A stretch of 64,000 bases of DNA, taken from contig OX442316.1 in NCBI GenBank assembly GCA_949358305.1, positions 868,001 through 932,000 on the forward strand. The letters are read 5' to 3'. This document shows, in pieces, positions 9,807-20,559 of the stretch. This DNA is from Strigamia acuminata (lineage: Eukaryota; Arthropoda; Chilopoda; Geophilomorpha; Linotaeniidae). A program made the position numbers and the translations under genes. Positions within the stretch are counted from its first letter, which is position 1, and each line of letters opens with the position of its first letter. The notes below the pieces were generated by a model, which was given only the letters and a program-made list of their open reading frames with translations, searched no databases and had not been told where the DNA came from.

Positions 9807-12800
9807 CTATTTGTCTTTGTCTTCGTTCTTCTCTTCGTCCTCGTTTATCTTAACTTCTCCTCTCAGACTCACGCCGTCGCGTCCCTCCATGAATTTGTCT
9901 TTCGCGACCGCCTTCGTCAGGAAATCAGCAATCATGTCACCTGTTGGTAAATGGATTAATTCAATGTTGCCCAGTTTTATCTCGTCTCGTATGAACATTA
10001 AGTGTCGGTTCATATGTTTGGTTCGTCCAAACTGGTTCGAGCCGCACAAAATCTGCATTGCTGGTTGACTGTCCGTGTAAATTGGGATTCTTCTTTGCAC
10101 ACAGCTTCCTTCTCCCACCTCACTTAGAAAGTCTCGCGCCCATTTTATGGATTTCAGCAATTCGCAGATGGCCAAAATCTCGCTTTCTGTCGATGACATC
10201 GCGACTAATCGTTGTTTTTTGGTTTTCCACGTTATTGTTGTTGATCCAATTTTTACTATCATCCCTGTATGTGATTTTGCATCTTGGGTGACGTTCCAGC
10301 TTGCGTCCGCAAATCCTTGTAATTTCCCCTCCTCATTTGAGAAAAACAATCGCATCTCAATCGTCTTCTTCAGATATCGCATCACTCGTTTGACCGCTCT
10401 GAAGTGTAATTGGCGCGGATCTCTTGAATATGCTGACAACGCACTTATTGCGAATGATATGTCCGGTCGTGATATTATCATCACGTGCATCAGCGATCCT
10501 ATCATTTGCTGATAAAGTTGTTGGTCAACTCTTTTTGATTTCTCAAAATCATCTAAGTCTTGTCCAGTAGCCATTGGTGTGTTTGCAGTGACTCCGTCCA
10601 TCAGCTCGTATCTCTTCAAAACATCGTTTATGTATTTTTGTTGACCAATTAGAATTCCGTTGTCCATTATCGAAATTTCCATTCCCAAAAGAAAATGCAC
10701 TTCCCCCAAGTCAACAATTTCAAAAACTCTTTTTATCTTCTTTAAAATCCGGTCCAATATCTTTTGACTAGTAAACGCAGCCAAAATGTCATCTACGTAC
10801 ACCCCCAGAATAATAAAGTCATTTTTTCTCTTGTAAATATACACACACCTGTCGTTAATTAGTGGTGTCAGGCCAATTTTCTGCAATTCCGTGTCCAGTC
10901 TCTCGTTCCAACATCTCCCTGATTGTCTCAGGCCGTACAGGCTTCGTTCAAGTCTGCAAATCAAGTCCTTCTGTTCATATCCCTCCGGCTGCTCCATGAA
11001 AATCGTTTCATCAATCAGGCCGTACAGGTAGGCTGTTTTTATGTCAAACTGACGCGTCATCAATTTGTGCTTGGCCACCATGGATAAAATGATGCGGAGT
11101 GATTCGACTCTTACAACTGGCGAGAAAGTTTCTGTGTAATCTATGCCTGCTCTCTGGGAATACCCCACTGCCACCAATCTTGCCTTGTATTTATTTACAC
11201 TCCTGTCTACGTTGAGTTTTATCCGATAAATCCATTTGCTCTTTATCGTAGTCATTTGCTTTTCCTTCTTTACTAATGTCCAAACATTGTTCACGTGCAA
11301 TGAATCTATTTCACTATCCATCGCCGCTTTCCACTTCTCTTTGTCGTCACAGTTTGTTGCTTGCTCGTATGTTTCCGGTGTAAATAAGTCGTCAACGCCT
11401 TCGAATGCTACATTCGCCGCTTCGACCGCTGCATTTACTGCTTCATGTTGTGCTGCGATGCGCTGTGATCGACGTACACCTTCTTGTTGCAATTGTTGCT
11501 CATGCTGCTCCATTTGTTCCGCGTGTCGCTGCTGGAGCACGGCTTGTGTTGATCCCCGAGGTCTGCCAACCTGCGCCGGTTGTACCTGTTGTAGATTCGG
11601 CTGCGCGTCTTCAGCAATCACTGCTGGTCGTTGAGCATTGTCGTCATCGTTATCATTTGCTTCAACAATTGCCTCGTCTTCGTATTCTTGACAAAAACGC
11701 CTATTTTCGTCCGGTTTTGTCAAATTAAAGATGTCCGCCCCTCGAATTTCTTCATTAAATTCCACTGTTCTACCTTCTTGTATTTTCTTTTCGGCTGGGA
11801 CGTAAATCCTAAATGCTTTTCTATCCGTCGAGTATCCCACGAATATTCCGCGTTTTGCTTTTTGATCAAGCTTTTGCCTCTTCTCTGCTGGGATGTGCAG
11901 GAAAGCCTCACAACCAAAAACTCGAAGATGTTTTATTGATTGCTTGCGCTTCATCCACATTTCTTCTGGAACTAAATCCCCATTTGGTTTCGTCAAAGTT
12001 CGATTTTTTACGTGTATCGACGTTGAAAATGCTTCGGCCCAAAATATTTGCGGTAGGCCCGATTCCAAAAGTAATGTCCGTGTCGCCTCTATGAGCGTTC
12101 GATTCGTACGCTCCGCAATGCCGTTGCTGGCTGCATTAAATGGCACTGTGAGCTCGTGCAATATGCCTTCATCGTTGCATAAACGTTTAAAATTCTCGTT
12201 GACAAACTCGCCTCCGTTGTCGCTTCTAATACGCTTTAATTTGTTCCCCGTTTGCTTTTCCGCCATTGCTTTAAATGACTTGAAGAAATCAAATGTTTGA
12301 GATTTCTCGCTCATGAAATAAGCAAACTTCTTGCGCGTGAAGTCTTCAGTAATTACAAAAGCGTACCTGCTTCCTCCCATTGATGGTGTCTTGAATGGTC
12401 CAATCAAATCCATGTGTATTAGTTGCAAAACATCATCCGATTGCTTCTCGTTTATTCGTTTGTACGGGCTCTTCGTCATTTTTCCGAGTATGCACGCGGT
12501 GCATTTCTCCAATGGTGCATTGTTGTATTCCAACCCGTAAACCAATTCCTTGTTGGTCATCTTGTCGATTGTTCGTTCGTTTGCATGACACAATCGTTTA
12601 TGCCATATTTCCTTGGTTTGTTTAGTTGTCGTGGCAACCGCATTCGCTTGCTCTTCTTTTTTCAGTTGCAATAAATACATGGTGCCACACCTTGCTCCCT
12701 TTCCAATCGTCTCTCCAATTGGACTATTAATGTCCGCCCAGTTTCCCCTGAATTGCACGGTGTAATTCTTTGCCGTCAAGCGCGGAATTGAGAGCAAGTT

Positions 12801-13907
12801 CCCCTTCAGCTCTGGAACAAAGAGCACATCTTGCAGCAAAATCTTCATTGTTGCTGCTCCGTCGAGTTGACAATCCAAAATTATGCTTCCTTTTCCAGTT
12901 GCTAGAAGCTTCACACCTTTCTTGGCTGTGGTTATTGTTGTCTCCATCTCAACAAACGTTTTAAACAGCTCGCGCTTGCTCGACATATGCACAGAAGCTC
13001 CTGAATCTAAAATCCAGTCGTCAAGGTGATCGCTCGATTCCAATTCAACCACTAGCGCGTGTTGTATTGTTGCAAATTCTACTTCAGCCTGCGCCATTTT
13101 TGCCGCCTCCTTTGGTCGTTGCGCCATTTTCGCGGGGCGCTTCTCTGGATGGCGCTGCCAACAGTCTTTGGCAATATGGCCACTTTTGCCACACTCATAA
13201 CAAACAAATTTTGTCCCACCTTTTGTTTTCCTGCCTCCCGAATTTTTTCCGACTTGTGCCTTGAACGCCACTGTCCCGCTTTCCGTCGCTGCTCCTTTCG
13301 AATTAAACGCTGACCATTGGTCCTCCATTTTGAGTTCACGTCGTAATTCTTCAATTGTTGCGGCTGCATTCGATCGAAAATTCCTTGCAATGTGGGAAAA
13401 TCTTGTCACGAGACCACGCGTCACGTACATCATCAATTCGCGATCCTTGATGTCACGTCCGACTGCCTTGGCTCTCGATTGAATCGACTTCGCCCTGTTT
13501 AAGTAGCTGTCAATTCCCTCGTCGTGTTTCATACGTAATTCGCTTAATTCTGCCGCCGCGTCGATTTGACGTTCTTCCGTCGTTCCGGCGTACAGCGCTT
13601 TTAACGCATCCCAAACTTCTTTTGCACTGGTTTTCCCCATGCAATTCGTCGCTTCCTCGTTCGAAACGGTCAAAATAATGATGCCGAGTGCCTCGTTGTT
13701 GTTTTTCACCCAAGTGTTATATTTTATGAGATTATCTGCGTAACCCGGAGCGCCCACCACCGGTTCTGCCACTGCTGGATCCGTTATCATATTTTTCAAA
13801 CTCTTAGCTGCTAATAAAGTTCCAACCTTAAACTGCCAGATGAAATAGTTCTCCGGTGTAAGAAGATCAATCCGATTCAACGAACCGCCCGAAATCGCAT
13901 CCGCCAT
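9807..13907 (-). CDS. Copia gag-pol polyprotein
   Basis: One 1366-codon frame without stops or shifts. Domains in Copia order (integrase before reverse transcriptase): gag with the N-terminal LTPENYFIWQFK motif and a UBN2-type body; a CCHC zinc knuckle CYECGKSGHIAKDC at 236-249; aspartic protease motif DSGASVHM from D301; integrase with HHCC finger near 440-490 (HKRLCHA, CTACILGK) and a D,D-35-E core (HMDLIGPF, RSDNGGEF, NGIAERTNRT); reverse transcriptase with YVDDIL near 1060; RNase H with TESEILA and TDSQPAMQ near 1225-1330. All catalytic motifs are present. Being a single frame, it must set the gag:pol ratio without frameshifting. Antisense ORFs inside it are shadows. Confidence 0.97.
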   Translation of the reverse strand: MADAISGGSLNRIDLLTPENYFIWQFKVGTLLAAKSLKNMITDPAVAEPVVGAPGYADNLIKYNTWVKNNNEALGIIILTVSNEEATNCMGKTSAKEVWDALKALYAGTTEERQIDAAAELSELRMKHDEGIDSYLNRAKSIQSRAKAVGRDIKDRELMMYVTRGLVTRFSHIARNFRSNAAATIEELRRELKMEDQWSAFNSKGAATESGTVAFKAQVGKNSGGRKTKGGTKFVCYECGKSGHIAKDCWQRHPEKRPAKMAQRPKEAAKMAQAEVEFATIQHALVVELESSDHLDDWILDSGASVHMSSKRELFKTFVEMETTITTAKKGVKLLATGKGSIILDCQLDGAATMKILLQDVLFVPELKGNLLSIPRLTAKNYTVQFRGNWADINSPIGETIGKGARCGTMYLLQLKKEEQANAVATTTKQTKEIWHKRLCHANERTIDKMTNKELVYGLEYNNAPLEKCTACILGKMTKSPYKRINEKQSDDVLQLIHMDLIGPFKTPSMGGSRYAFVITEDFTRKKFAYFMSEKSQTFDFFKSFKAMAEKQTGNKLKRIRSDNGGEFVNENFKRLCNDEGILHELTVPFNAASNGIAERTNRTLIEATRTLLLESGLPQIFWAEAFSTSIHVKNRTLTKPNGDLVPEEMWMKRKQSIKHLRVFGCEAFLHIPAEKRQKLDQKAKRGIFVGYSTDRKAFRIYVPAEKKIQEGRTVEFNEEIRGADIFNLTKPDENRRFCQEYEDEAIVEANDNDDDNAQRPAVIAEDAQPNLQQVQPAQVGRPRGSTQAVLQQRHAEQMEQHEQQLQQEGVRRSQRIAAQHEAVNAAVEAANVAFEGVDDLFTPETYEQATNCDDKEKWKAAMDSEIDSLHVNNVWTLVKKEKQMTTIKSKWIYRIKLNVDRSVNKYKARLVAVGYSQRAGIDYTETFSPVVRVESLRIILSMVAKHKLMTRQFDIKTAYLYGLIDETIFMEQPEGYEQKDLICRLERSLYGLRQSGRCWNERLDTELQKIGLTPLINDRCVYIYKRKNDFIILGVYVDDILAAFTSQKILDRILKKIKRVFEIVDLGEVHFLLGMEISIMDNGILIGQQKYINDVLKRYELMDGVTANTPMATGQDLDDFEKSKRVDQQLYQQMIGSLMHVMIISRPDISFAISALSAYSRDPRQLHFRAVKRVMRYLKKTIEMRLFFSNEEGKLQGFADASWNVTQDAKSHTGMIVKIGSTTITWKTKKQRLVAMSSTESEILAICELLKSIKWARDFLSEVGEGSCVQRRIPIYTDSQPAMQILCGSNQFGRTKHMNRHLMFIRDEIKLGNIELIHLPTGDMIADFLTKAVAKDKFMEGRDGVSLRGEVKINEDEEKNEDKDK

Positions 13908-14022
13908 TTTTCACGACGTTCGATTTTCGAATTCCGTCACGTGCGCACTTCGTTCTCACTCGAATCTTCGAAAAATGTCGTCTGAGTGCCGTGGATACTT
14001 CTTTTCGAAGAAAAACCGGCCT

Positions 14023-14032
14023 TCTGCTACCA
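14023..14032 (-). other. Primer-binding site for initiator-Met tRNA
   Basis: Minus-strand TGGTAGCAGA begins two bases inside the 5' LTR and is complementary to the 3' end of animal initiator tRNA-Met as I recall it (...TCTGCTACCA). Drosophila copia instead uses an internal fragment of this tRNA, so full 3'-end priming is notable. Confidence 0.75.
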
Positions 14033-14034
14033 CT

Positions 14035-14242
14035 TGTAGGTTCCACTAAGGTTCCTTGAAGATTTCGAATGTCCAAGATGAGTTGAAATCAGCACACAAA
14101 AACGGATGAAACATAAACACGTCTTTACTTTGCGAAAGTTTTAACAACAATTCAATTGCACGTGCATTACGTGCGTGCAACGTTCACACATTTGATAACG
14201 TTAAAACTATTGACAATTTGTAACAATAGATTAAATCTAACA
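14035..14242 (-). repeat. Copia 5' LTR
   Basis: 208 bp, identical to 9479-9686. It is the 5' LTR because the ORF runs on the minus strand. Confidence 0.97.
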
Positions 14243-14343
14243 AAAATAACGAGTTGTGCAACGAGTTGTGCAACGAGTTTGGGGGGGCTGACGAGTTTGG
14301 GGGGGGGGCTGCTAAGTTTGGTGGGGGCTGCTGGCAACTCAAG

Positions 14344-14640
14344 GCGATCTTCATCCATTTTGCAGATAAATAAACTATAAAAAAATAAATTTTATTAACT
14401 TCATTCAACATTGAAGAGGCGCTTCCATTTGCCTAGTTTCGACGGGAAACTACGCACTTTATGGCCGCATTTGAGCGATCATATGCAGCCAAAAAGTGCT
14501 TAGTATCCCGTCAGAACCAAGCACCGGTAATTGGCTGACCACCGGCCGCGTTCTTGCGATCGAATGCGGCCGGTGATCGGTGCATAGTTTCGACAGGAAA
14601 CTACGCACTTTGTGGCCGCATTTGAGCGATCATATGCAGT
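14344..14640 (-). repeat. Inverted second copy of hairpin array and transposase leader
   Basis: On the minus strand this repeats, almost unchanged, one and a third of the 151-bp hairpin units followed by the leader of the DNA transposon up to 11 bp past the transposase ATG (matching about 980 back into the array). It breaks off at 14,640 inside a hairpin unit and at 14,344 just inside transposase exon 1. It is preceded at 14,248-14,343 by ACGAGTTGTGCA repeats and G-runs. Confidence 0.85.
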
Positions 14641-14689
14641 AAATTTACTTAAGACAACGTGTTTCCACCGTCGATCGGGTCGTTTTACA

Positions 14690-14912
14690 CAACTCGTTTA
14701 AACGAGTTGCACAACTCAAAATAACGAGTTGCACAACTCGAAATAACGAGTTGCACAAGTCGTTTAAACGAGTTGCACAAGTCGTTTAAACGAGTTGCAC
14801 AAGTCGTTTAAACGAGTTGCACAAGTCGTTTAAACGAGTTCACAACTCGTTTAAACGAGTTCACAACTCGTTTAAACGAGTTCACAACTCGTTTAAACGA
14901 GTTGTGAACTTT
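14690..14912. repeat. Palindromic 22-bp satellite (AACGAGTT...CTCGTTTAAAC)
   Basis: About ten tandem units combine AACGAGTTGCACAA with GTCGTTTA or CTCGTTTA, so GTTTAAAC palindromes recur at unit junctions. Two units of the same motif also lie at 14,248-14,275 on the other side of the hairpin fragment. Confidence 0.85.
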
Positions 14913-16019
14913 TATTTCGTATGGCCCCAGCAGAGCTTCGTAGTAATTTGATGTTGTTTTTATTTGAATAAAGACATTTTGGGGGACTTGGGATCATATT
15001 TGTAACCATTTTTATTGTTTGTATTAAGTTTTATGATCTTAAGTGTTTCCAAAGTATTTATTTTCAATGATTATGTATTTTGTTAGTGCAATTGGATTTG
15101 CAGAGAAGTATTTTTTTGCCCCTGACTTTTTGTCTTTATTAACAATTAAAGTAAGTCACGAGCATTGTTGAAGCTCGTGAATATGCTTTGTTCTTTGGCT
15201 TTTTGAGCCACTTCTCGTCTTGTCTCCGTAGAATAAACACATGTTTTATTTATTCTCAATTTGTTATTTCTCCTTTTGGCCATGAATTCCAGGCCTAATT
15301 TTCACACAATGAAAATGGAGTCAGTTTCTCATCCGACACGAGCGGTAACGAGACCCGCTGGGATATTTGAAGCTGGGCTTCAAGGACGAGGCGCCAAGCA
15401 GCTTTTCCTCACCCAGGTGAGCAGCTGGTCGCCATTCTCTCACCACCGTGTCCACCGAGGTTGGACCGCGCGAGCTGCCGTCGCTTGCGCCGCAATTTCC
15501 TAATGTTGTCCACAGCCGGGAGCTGCCCGCAACAACACAATAAAATATAGGAAATGTAATTTCCAGCACAAAATCAACACTTTAATGAACAGAATAGGCT
15601 ACGAAACACGTAACCGGAACGAAACAAACATCGTCGGGACCGCCTTGCCGGGAGCCGACAACGAACGTTCATTCAGACCAAACGGTCGCACTTGGACAAT
15701 TTTAGAGTGCACCAATCGACAGTTCAGCATCGAATTAGTCTAAAACAACTGTTAATAAAATTCTTAAAGGTTTGAAACCATTAATTCGGAACGTTATAAG
15801 TTCCATCAAAAGCGAACTAGGTTCTGAAGAATGACGTCATACGCCAAGCGTAACTGAACTGTAATTTGACGATAACACTAGAAATTGAGCGAAATTGAAA
15901 TTCAAGCAGTAAAAACAATAAAACAAGATACGACAATCAAAATACACTGTAAATAAATGTGAACAATATTGAAATATCCAATTTTATGTAATTCAAACAC
16001 TAAAAAACACTTGAAAAGT
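14913..16019. other. Unassigned DNA, GC-richer stretch at 15.3-15.5 kb
   Basis: An open plus-strand frame at 15,311-15,503 (MKMESVSHPTRAVTRP) lies in a GC-rich stretch but matches nothing I know and has no partner exon. It may be part of the neighbouring Gypsy-like element. The remainder shows nothing. Confidence 0.3.
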
Positions 16020-16694
16020 TTAATAAAGCAAAAAATGTAAAATATGACAAAATCCTGAAAAATAAATCAAACACATTAATGCGATAATAAACAACACAAA
16101 GAAATATTTAATGTAAACATCAAATGGCAGAAAATTAGCACTTCCGACAATTCCAAGCTGATTGCAACAGCTTGCAACAACTCTGTCGTTCAGCTCGCGC
16201 CTAATTTGCCTCATTGATTCGAGCAACTCCTGGCGAAGTTCGTGCTGTAACTCCCTTCTATCCTCTCGTAATACTTGCATCAATGCTTCCATCGTCAGTG
16301 CAGGCGGATTCCTTCGATGTTGTTGTGGTTCCTGTTGCATAAACGTAGGTTGGTAAGGAGGCGGCGGTCCTCGTTGAATTTCTTCTCGAACCGCTCGCAT
16401 CCCGTCCACAACTCGTCTTCTTTCCATGAGTGAGTCCTGCAAATGGCGTCTATTTTCCTCCCATTGATCCCGTGCCGCAGCCGCTTCCCGTTCATGTTGG
16501 AGTTGATCCGCTTCCATTTGAGCGTATGTCCTCCAAGGATTGGAAAATGGTACGTCAGTAGAAATTGGTTGTACTAGTAGTTCCTGCTGTTGATCTGGCT
16601 CATGAATTGGTGAGTCTGGAAGTGGCGTAGTATGCGCTATTTCGGCGTCTACGTCCGAAACACTGGACTCTGACAAAGCGTCGCGTGAAGCCAT
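16020..16694 (-). CDS. Gag-like protein of the truncated LTR element
   Basis: A 224-residue frame starts MASRDALSESSVSDVDAEI. It is acidic and Ser/Pro/Gln-rich, then coiled-coil-like (about 65-170, many Arg/Glu/Gln with ELRQELLESM and REDRRELQHEL). It ends in a hydrophobic tail (about 195-224) that probably reads past the true homology into decayed sequence. No zinc knuckle is present. Position just downstream of an LTR and primer-binding-like site is the main reason to call it gag. Confidence 0.45.
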   Translation of the reverse strand: MASRDALSESSVSDVDAEIAHTTPLPDSPIHEPDQQQELLVQPISTDVPFSNPWRTYAQMEADQLQHEREAAAARDQWEENRRHLQDSLMERRRVVDGMRAVREEIQRGPPPPYQPTFMQQEPQQHRRNPPALTMEALMQVLREDRRELQHELRQELLESMRQIRRELNDRVVASCCNQLGIVGSANFLPFDVYIKYFFVLFIIALMCLIYFSGFCHILHFLLY

Positions 16695-16842
16695 GATGAA
16701 ATAATAATATGTGTGCCGGCAAAAATAAGTAAATGATTAAATAAATAACGGCCTATACTTGTGTAGTCTTCACTGAAGAAAATGGTGGTTTGTGTTCTCT
16801 TGAAACACGTTTCGAGTTGAATCCTGTCTAGCTCGCCAAGAT

Positions 16843-17885
16843 TGTCACGTCGTAGTCGACTTTTTAACAATGGTTTCGGAAATTTAAGAATTTCCAGGGA
16901 TTGTAATAACCAGAAAATTTAGGTTCGCAGGCGCTGCAACTCTTAAAACTTTGCCGGGGGTGGTAGCTAGGTTAAGACAGCGTCTATTTGTGAAATCTGT
17001 ATTTATATGGATGCAGGATTCAATTCGGGCGCCGCGCAAAATGGCGAACGTTGATAGTTGAATTTTAAGACCAAATATCGCTCTTCACTAGGGAAAATGT
17101 CGTCATATGCTAGGCGTACTTACGAAGAGTATGTTTCTTCTCCTGGACACGCGCAAACGTTGGGTGAACGCGCGCACAGGTACCAAACCGCAGACAACGT
17201 CGTCGGGCCGTCGATAATGAAATGAATACGCAATTGAGACGAGTATAAGTTCAAAATGTCTAGGCTGAGGAGGAAGTCACAGTCGTGGCATAAAATGTAT
17301 TGACGAATTAAGACCGTCGAATACGCCGTTTTTCCAGTAATTTGTACGCAAATAATGGGCAAATAATAAATGTAGTGGTTAGATAGCCAACCATGAGAAT
17401 TCGGGCTGCATAATGACCGTATGGGTTGAGACGCAACATAAATCGCACTTGGAAATCTCCCAGTTGAGACAGGAGATGTTGTCTAGTCGAAGGCGAAAAT
17501 TATTCTCTCTGTTCTAAGTCATCTGATAGAACAAGTCATCTCTGATCACATGTCAAAGGCCAAGTCAATTCCCAATGGGGACCGAGCAGAAAACAGGCGA
17601 TCAGGGGTGAAATATGCAAATTTAGAGCGCGATTATATCAACTTATTGCAGAATTCTCATGAATTGTCTGGATGGGGTGATTAAAACCAGGCCAAATCAA
17701 AGATAAATAATAAAAATAAAAGGAAATAATATAAAATAAAATAATAAATTTAGATTTGGGAAAAATAAAATAATTTAAAGAAACTAGAACAATCTCTTAA
17801 CAAAATTGGGAAAAATTAGGGAAAAGGCGCAAAATGCGCTTAAAAATTTCGAAAATCATTACTGTCTAAAGTCAGGACCGTGACA
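16843..17885 (-). repeat. Candidate 5' LTR (1043 bp)
   Basis: Bounded by TGTCACG and CGTGACA, a 7-bp inverted terminus of the TG...CA type. The flanks AAGAT and ACTTT do not match, as expected for one LTR of a longer element. A minus frame at 17,362-17,120 inside it has a faintly retropepsin-like stretch (HDCDFLLSLDIL), which is out of place in an LTR and unexplained. Confidence 0.45.
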
Positions 17886-19710
17886 ACTTTTTTGTTTATT
17901 TGTTTATTTTGGTTTTTTTTTTCGAAATAAAGTAAATTCAGTGTATTTTTCAACCCTCATGTGCAAATTTATTTATTTATTACACTAAACCTGAAAAACT
18001 TGAAATAAACATTTTGATTACACACTGAAAAGAAGTGACCACTTACACCTGGGTTTGAGTAGTAGTTCTAAGGTTTTACAAGTTAACTGGGTTTTCCCCC
18101 ATTGTGACAAAGTTGAATCTCCCAGTGGTTCTGAGTGCAAAAGCGTTGTAGCGCCAACTGGTGAGAAATTATGTAAACTTTCATTTTAACTTAGCGATCG
18201 GACTCGCTGCTTGTTAGCGCAGTCCAGGCGCATAACAAGATAGATGAAATAATGAGGCAGGTATAAAAATGGACACCATTTTAATTGCTATGTGCTGCTT
18301 GCCACATAGAAAGAAAAAAAAGCAAGTAATAAACTGGGAAAAGTAAAAACCCGATACACAATGTTAAAACTAAAAGTGATAAACAGAATATAAATAATTT
18401 GCTATGCAATTACGGTAACTCATCAAAACCATACACAAATTAATGTTTACAAAGTAACAAATCAATAAATGAGAATCAATAAAGTAAAACACTAATAAAT
18501 AATTGCATATAATCAATCACGGAGAACCGACAGCTACAATATACGTTCTTCGTTTTGTTTGGACCGCGTGGTGGAGTGCAACGTTTTCGCAATATTACCA
18601 CTTGGTTGATCGAATAAATGGTTAATTTCAAATTACCATGTGATTATTTTCTGCGTTTCCCCTCACTTTTGCATGGTCAGCATGATAGGCCCATAACCTG
18701 TTGCTATTTGGTAGTTATTTTAGAGATTGGAAAAGGATGCACAAGTGTTGAGTGGTTACAACTAACTAACTTTATTCAAAGGTTAAAGATCAACATACTA
18801 CAAACAGGAAGTGGACAGTATAGATCACTTCAGGAATGTCCAAGCGCAAGTGGCGCCTCAAGTGTCATAAACCAACAGTTTTTACCAAACTCGATGTTGT
18901 GTCGACATAGAGAATAAGACAGACTTTATAGAAGTTATGTAGATAACACGTAGCTCTGTTACTTGGGATGAGAGACCAGTGACCCATAGACAACAATTGA
19001 CCACGAAGCTGTAATACAGTAGCTCAAGTCATTCTTAACGTAAATCGGCCTTTCAGCAGTACAGTTAAACACAAGTGTCCCGTTCAATCCGAAAAATAAA
19101 TCAGTCAGGTTTAGAACACTGTAATAAATATTTCCAAAATAAGGTCACAACTACTATTCATTGATGAACTTTTAGTATTATACATTTGGTATTTAAACAT
19201 GTACTAATATAAAAAGTGCTTATACTTAGATGAAAATAAGTTAACATACTCAAAATAAAATAAAAAAATAATAATAACAATAATCCGAGTAACTTTTTGT
19301 CTTCATTCATTAATGTAATCAGGTCAGCATGCTGGAAAAGCCCTGTTAAAAAAAATATTAGAATTAAATTATATTACAAAATTTAACTGAAAGTAACAAA
19401 ACAAACTTTTTTTAACCTATGTAGTGCTAATGTAGCTCAATTGGCACTTATGCGCAGTAGCGATCATAGAATGATCACATGACTGCAGAGTCATTTTAGA
19501 ACTAAACAATATAAACAGAACATCTGCAGTTAGTCCTAAAAGTAGATACTGTTACTGATAGGTACAGTTAATACACAGTTTGCGGCAGGTACTTTTCCCT
19601 AACAAAAACCCCCATTAAGCCTATAAGTAAAGTGGAAAACTTATAACTCTACAGGAGCTAACACTATAACTGAAAATAGCTTAGCCAATCCGACAGTTTT
19701 CCACTATATT
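17886..19710. other. Unassigned AT-rich DNA
   Basis: No gene or clear repeat end recognised. A 99-codon plus frame at 18,618-18,917 has no family resemblance and no splice partner. Confidence 0.4.
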
Positions 19711-20098
19711 CTTGTTCAACTCAAAAGGGTCCCCTTCTCCCCATTGGCTGAGCCGTTTCACTGGTGTAGTGATCCGAAAAAATAAACCCAAACACTAGAA
19801 ATGCATTAAAATGTACAGACATTGTAATCGATTGCCTAGGTAACAGCCAAAATTTCAAAATTGTTTGCTTTCCAGACAAAGCAACTAATAAACAGAACAA
19901 ACATGAGTTTTACATTTATATGTGCATAAAACTTTATTTCCTAAATGTAAATAACATTTTGTAATTAAATACAATTAAAATTATATCAATTTAAATGGTC
20001 ATAATAATCTAAAAAATAACTAAAAATAAAAACTACTTTTCCTAGTGGTAGTAATAGAGTTAGGAGTAATGAGGTTCAGCCCTTTTGAGTTGAACAAG
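19711..20098. mobile_element. MITE with CTTGTTCAACTCAAAAGG ends (family A)
   Basis: Perfect 18-bp terminal inverted repeats (19,711-19,728 and 20,081-20,098). Internal sequence (TTTCACTGGTGTAGTGA, then CAAACACTAGAA, then the CAGACATTGTAATCGATTGCC region) is shared with 56,128-56,570 and, more loosely, with 33,483-33,718, 55,760-55,986 and 57,564-57,792. No coding capacity. Confidence 0.85.
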
Positions 20099-20559
20099 AG
20101 TATATTTACGTCACTGACTAAAAATCTGAATTTGCATTGACCTCTATCGCCGCCATTTTGAATTCTCCGCTTCATTCACCCGGGAAACACATGTTACGGT
20201 TTATCTAATTGCTTGTGTTTTATTGTGGGTATATTATCTCATATATATACTAGTATATTGCTGCACGCCCATTTAGAAGCACCATTTAAAAAATTTTAAC
20301 AAGGTATGAAATAACGTCACAATCAGGGTTGCAATCAGGGTGGGAAAATGCCATTTTAGTGTGGAAAAATGCCATTTTAAGGTGGAAAAATACTATTTTA
20401 ACTATTTTAAGGCAACCAACAACTTGATGTTGTACGAAGTTGCAATTTTGTGGAAAATAATTGTGTGTGAGACCAACAACGACAAATGCAACCCCCACCC
20501 CAAAGAGCAAAGAGTGGATGTGCTACAAACAATCCAACAAATGAAAACAAATCAGCTGA

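Larger units (their letters stand above)
9474..14247 (-). mobile_element. Complete Copia (Ty1/copia) LTR retrotransposon with 5-bp target duplication
   Basis: Two identical 208-bp LTRs (9479-9686 and 14,035-14,242), each TG...CA, bound the element. AAAAT directly flanks both outer ends (9474-9478 and 14,243-14,247), a perfect 5-bp target duplication. A primer-binding site lies beside the 5' LTR and a purine tract beside the 3' LTR (minus-strand sense). The single gag-pol ORF is uninterrupted. I saw no mismatch between the LTRs, which points to very recent insertion; the element may be autonomous. Confidence 0.97.
16020..17885 (-). mobile_element. 5' part of a Gypsy-like LTR retrotransposon
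   Basis: On the minus strand a long LTR candidate (17,885-16,843) is followed after four bases by a primer-binding-like TTGGCGAGCTAGACAGGAT and then, 150 bp on, by a gag-like ORF (16,694-16,020). I found no reverse transcriptase and no second LTR at lower coordinates, so the element is truncated or its 3' part is heavily decayed. Confidence 0.5.

Noticed and set aside
11236-12300. Several plus-strand frames of 60-135 codons
   Set aside because: All lie antisense within the intact Copia gag-pol ORF.
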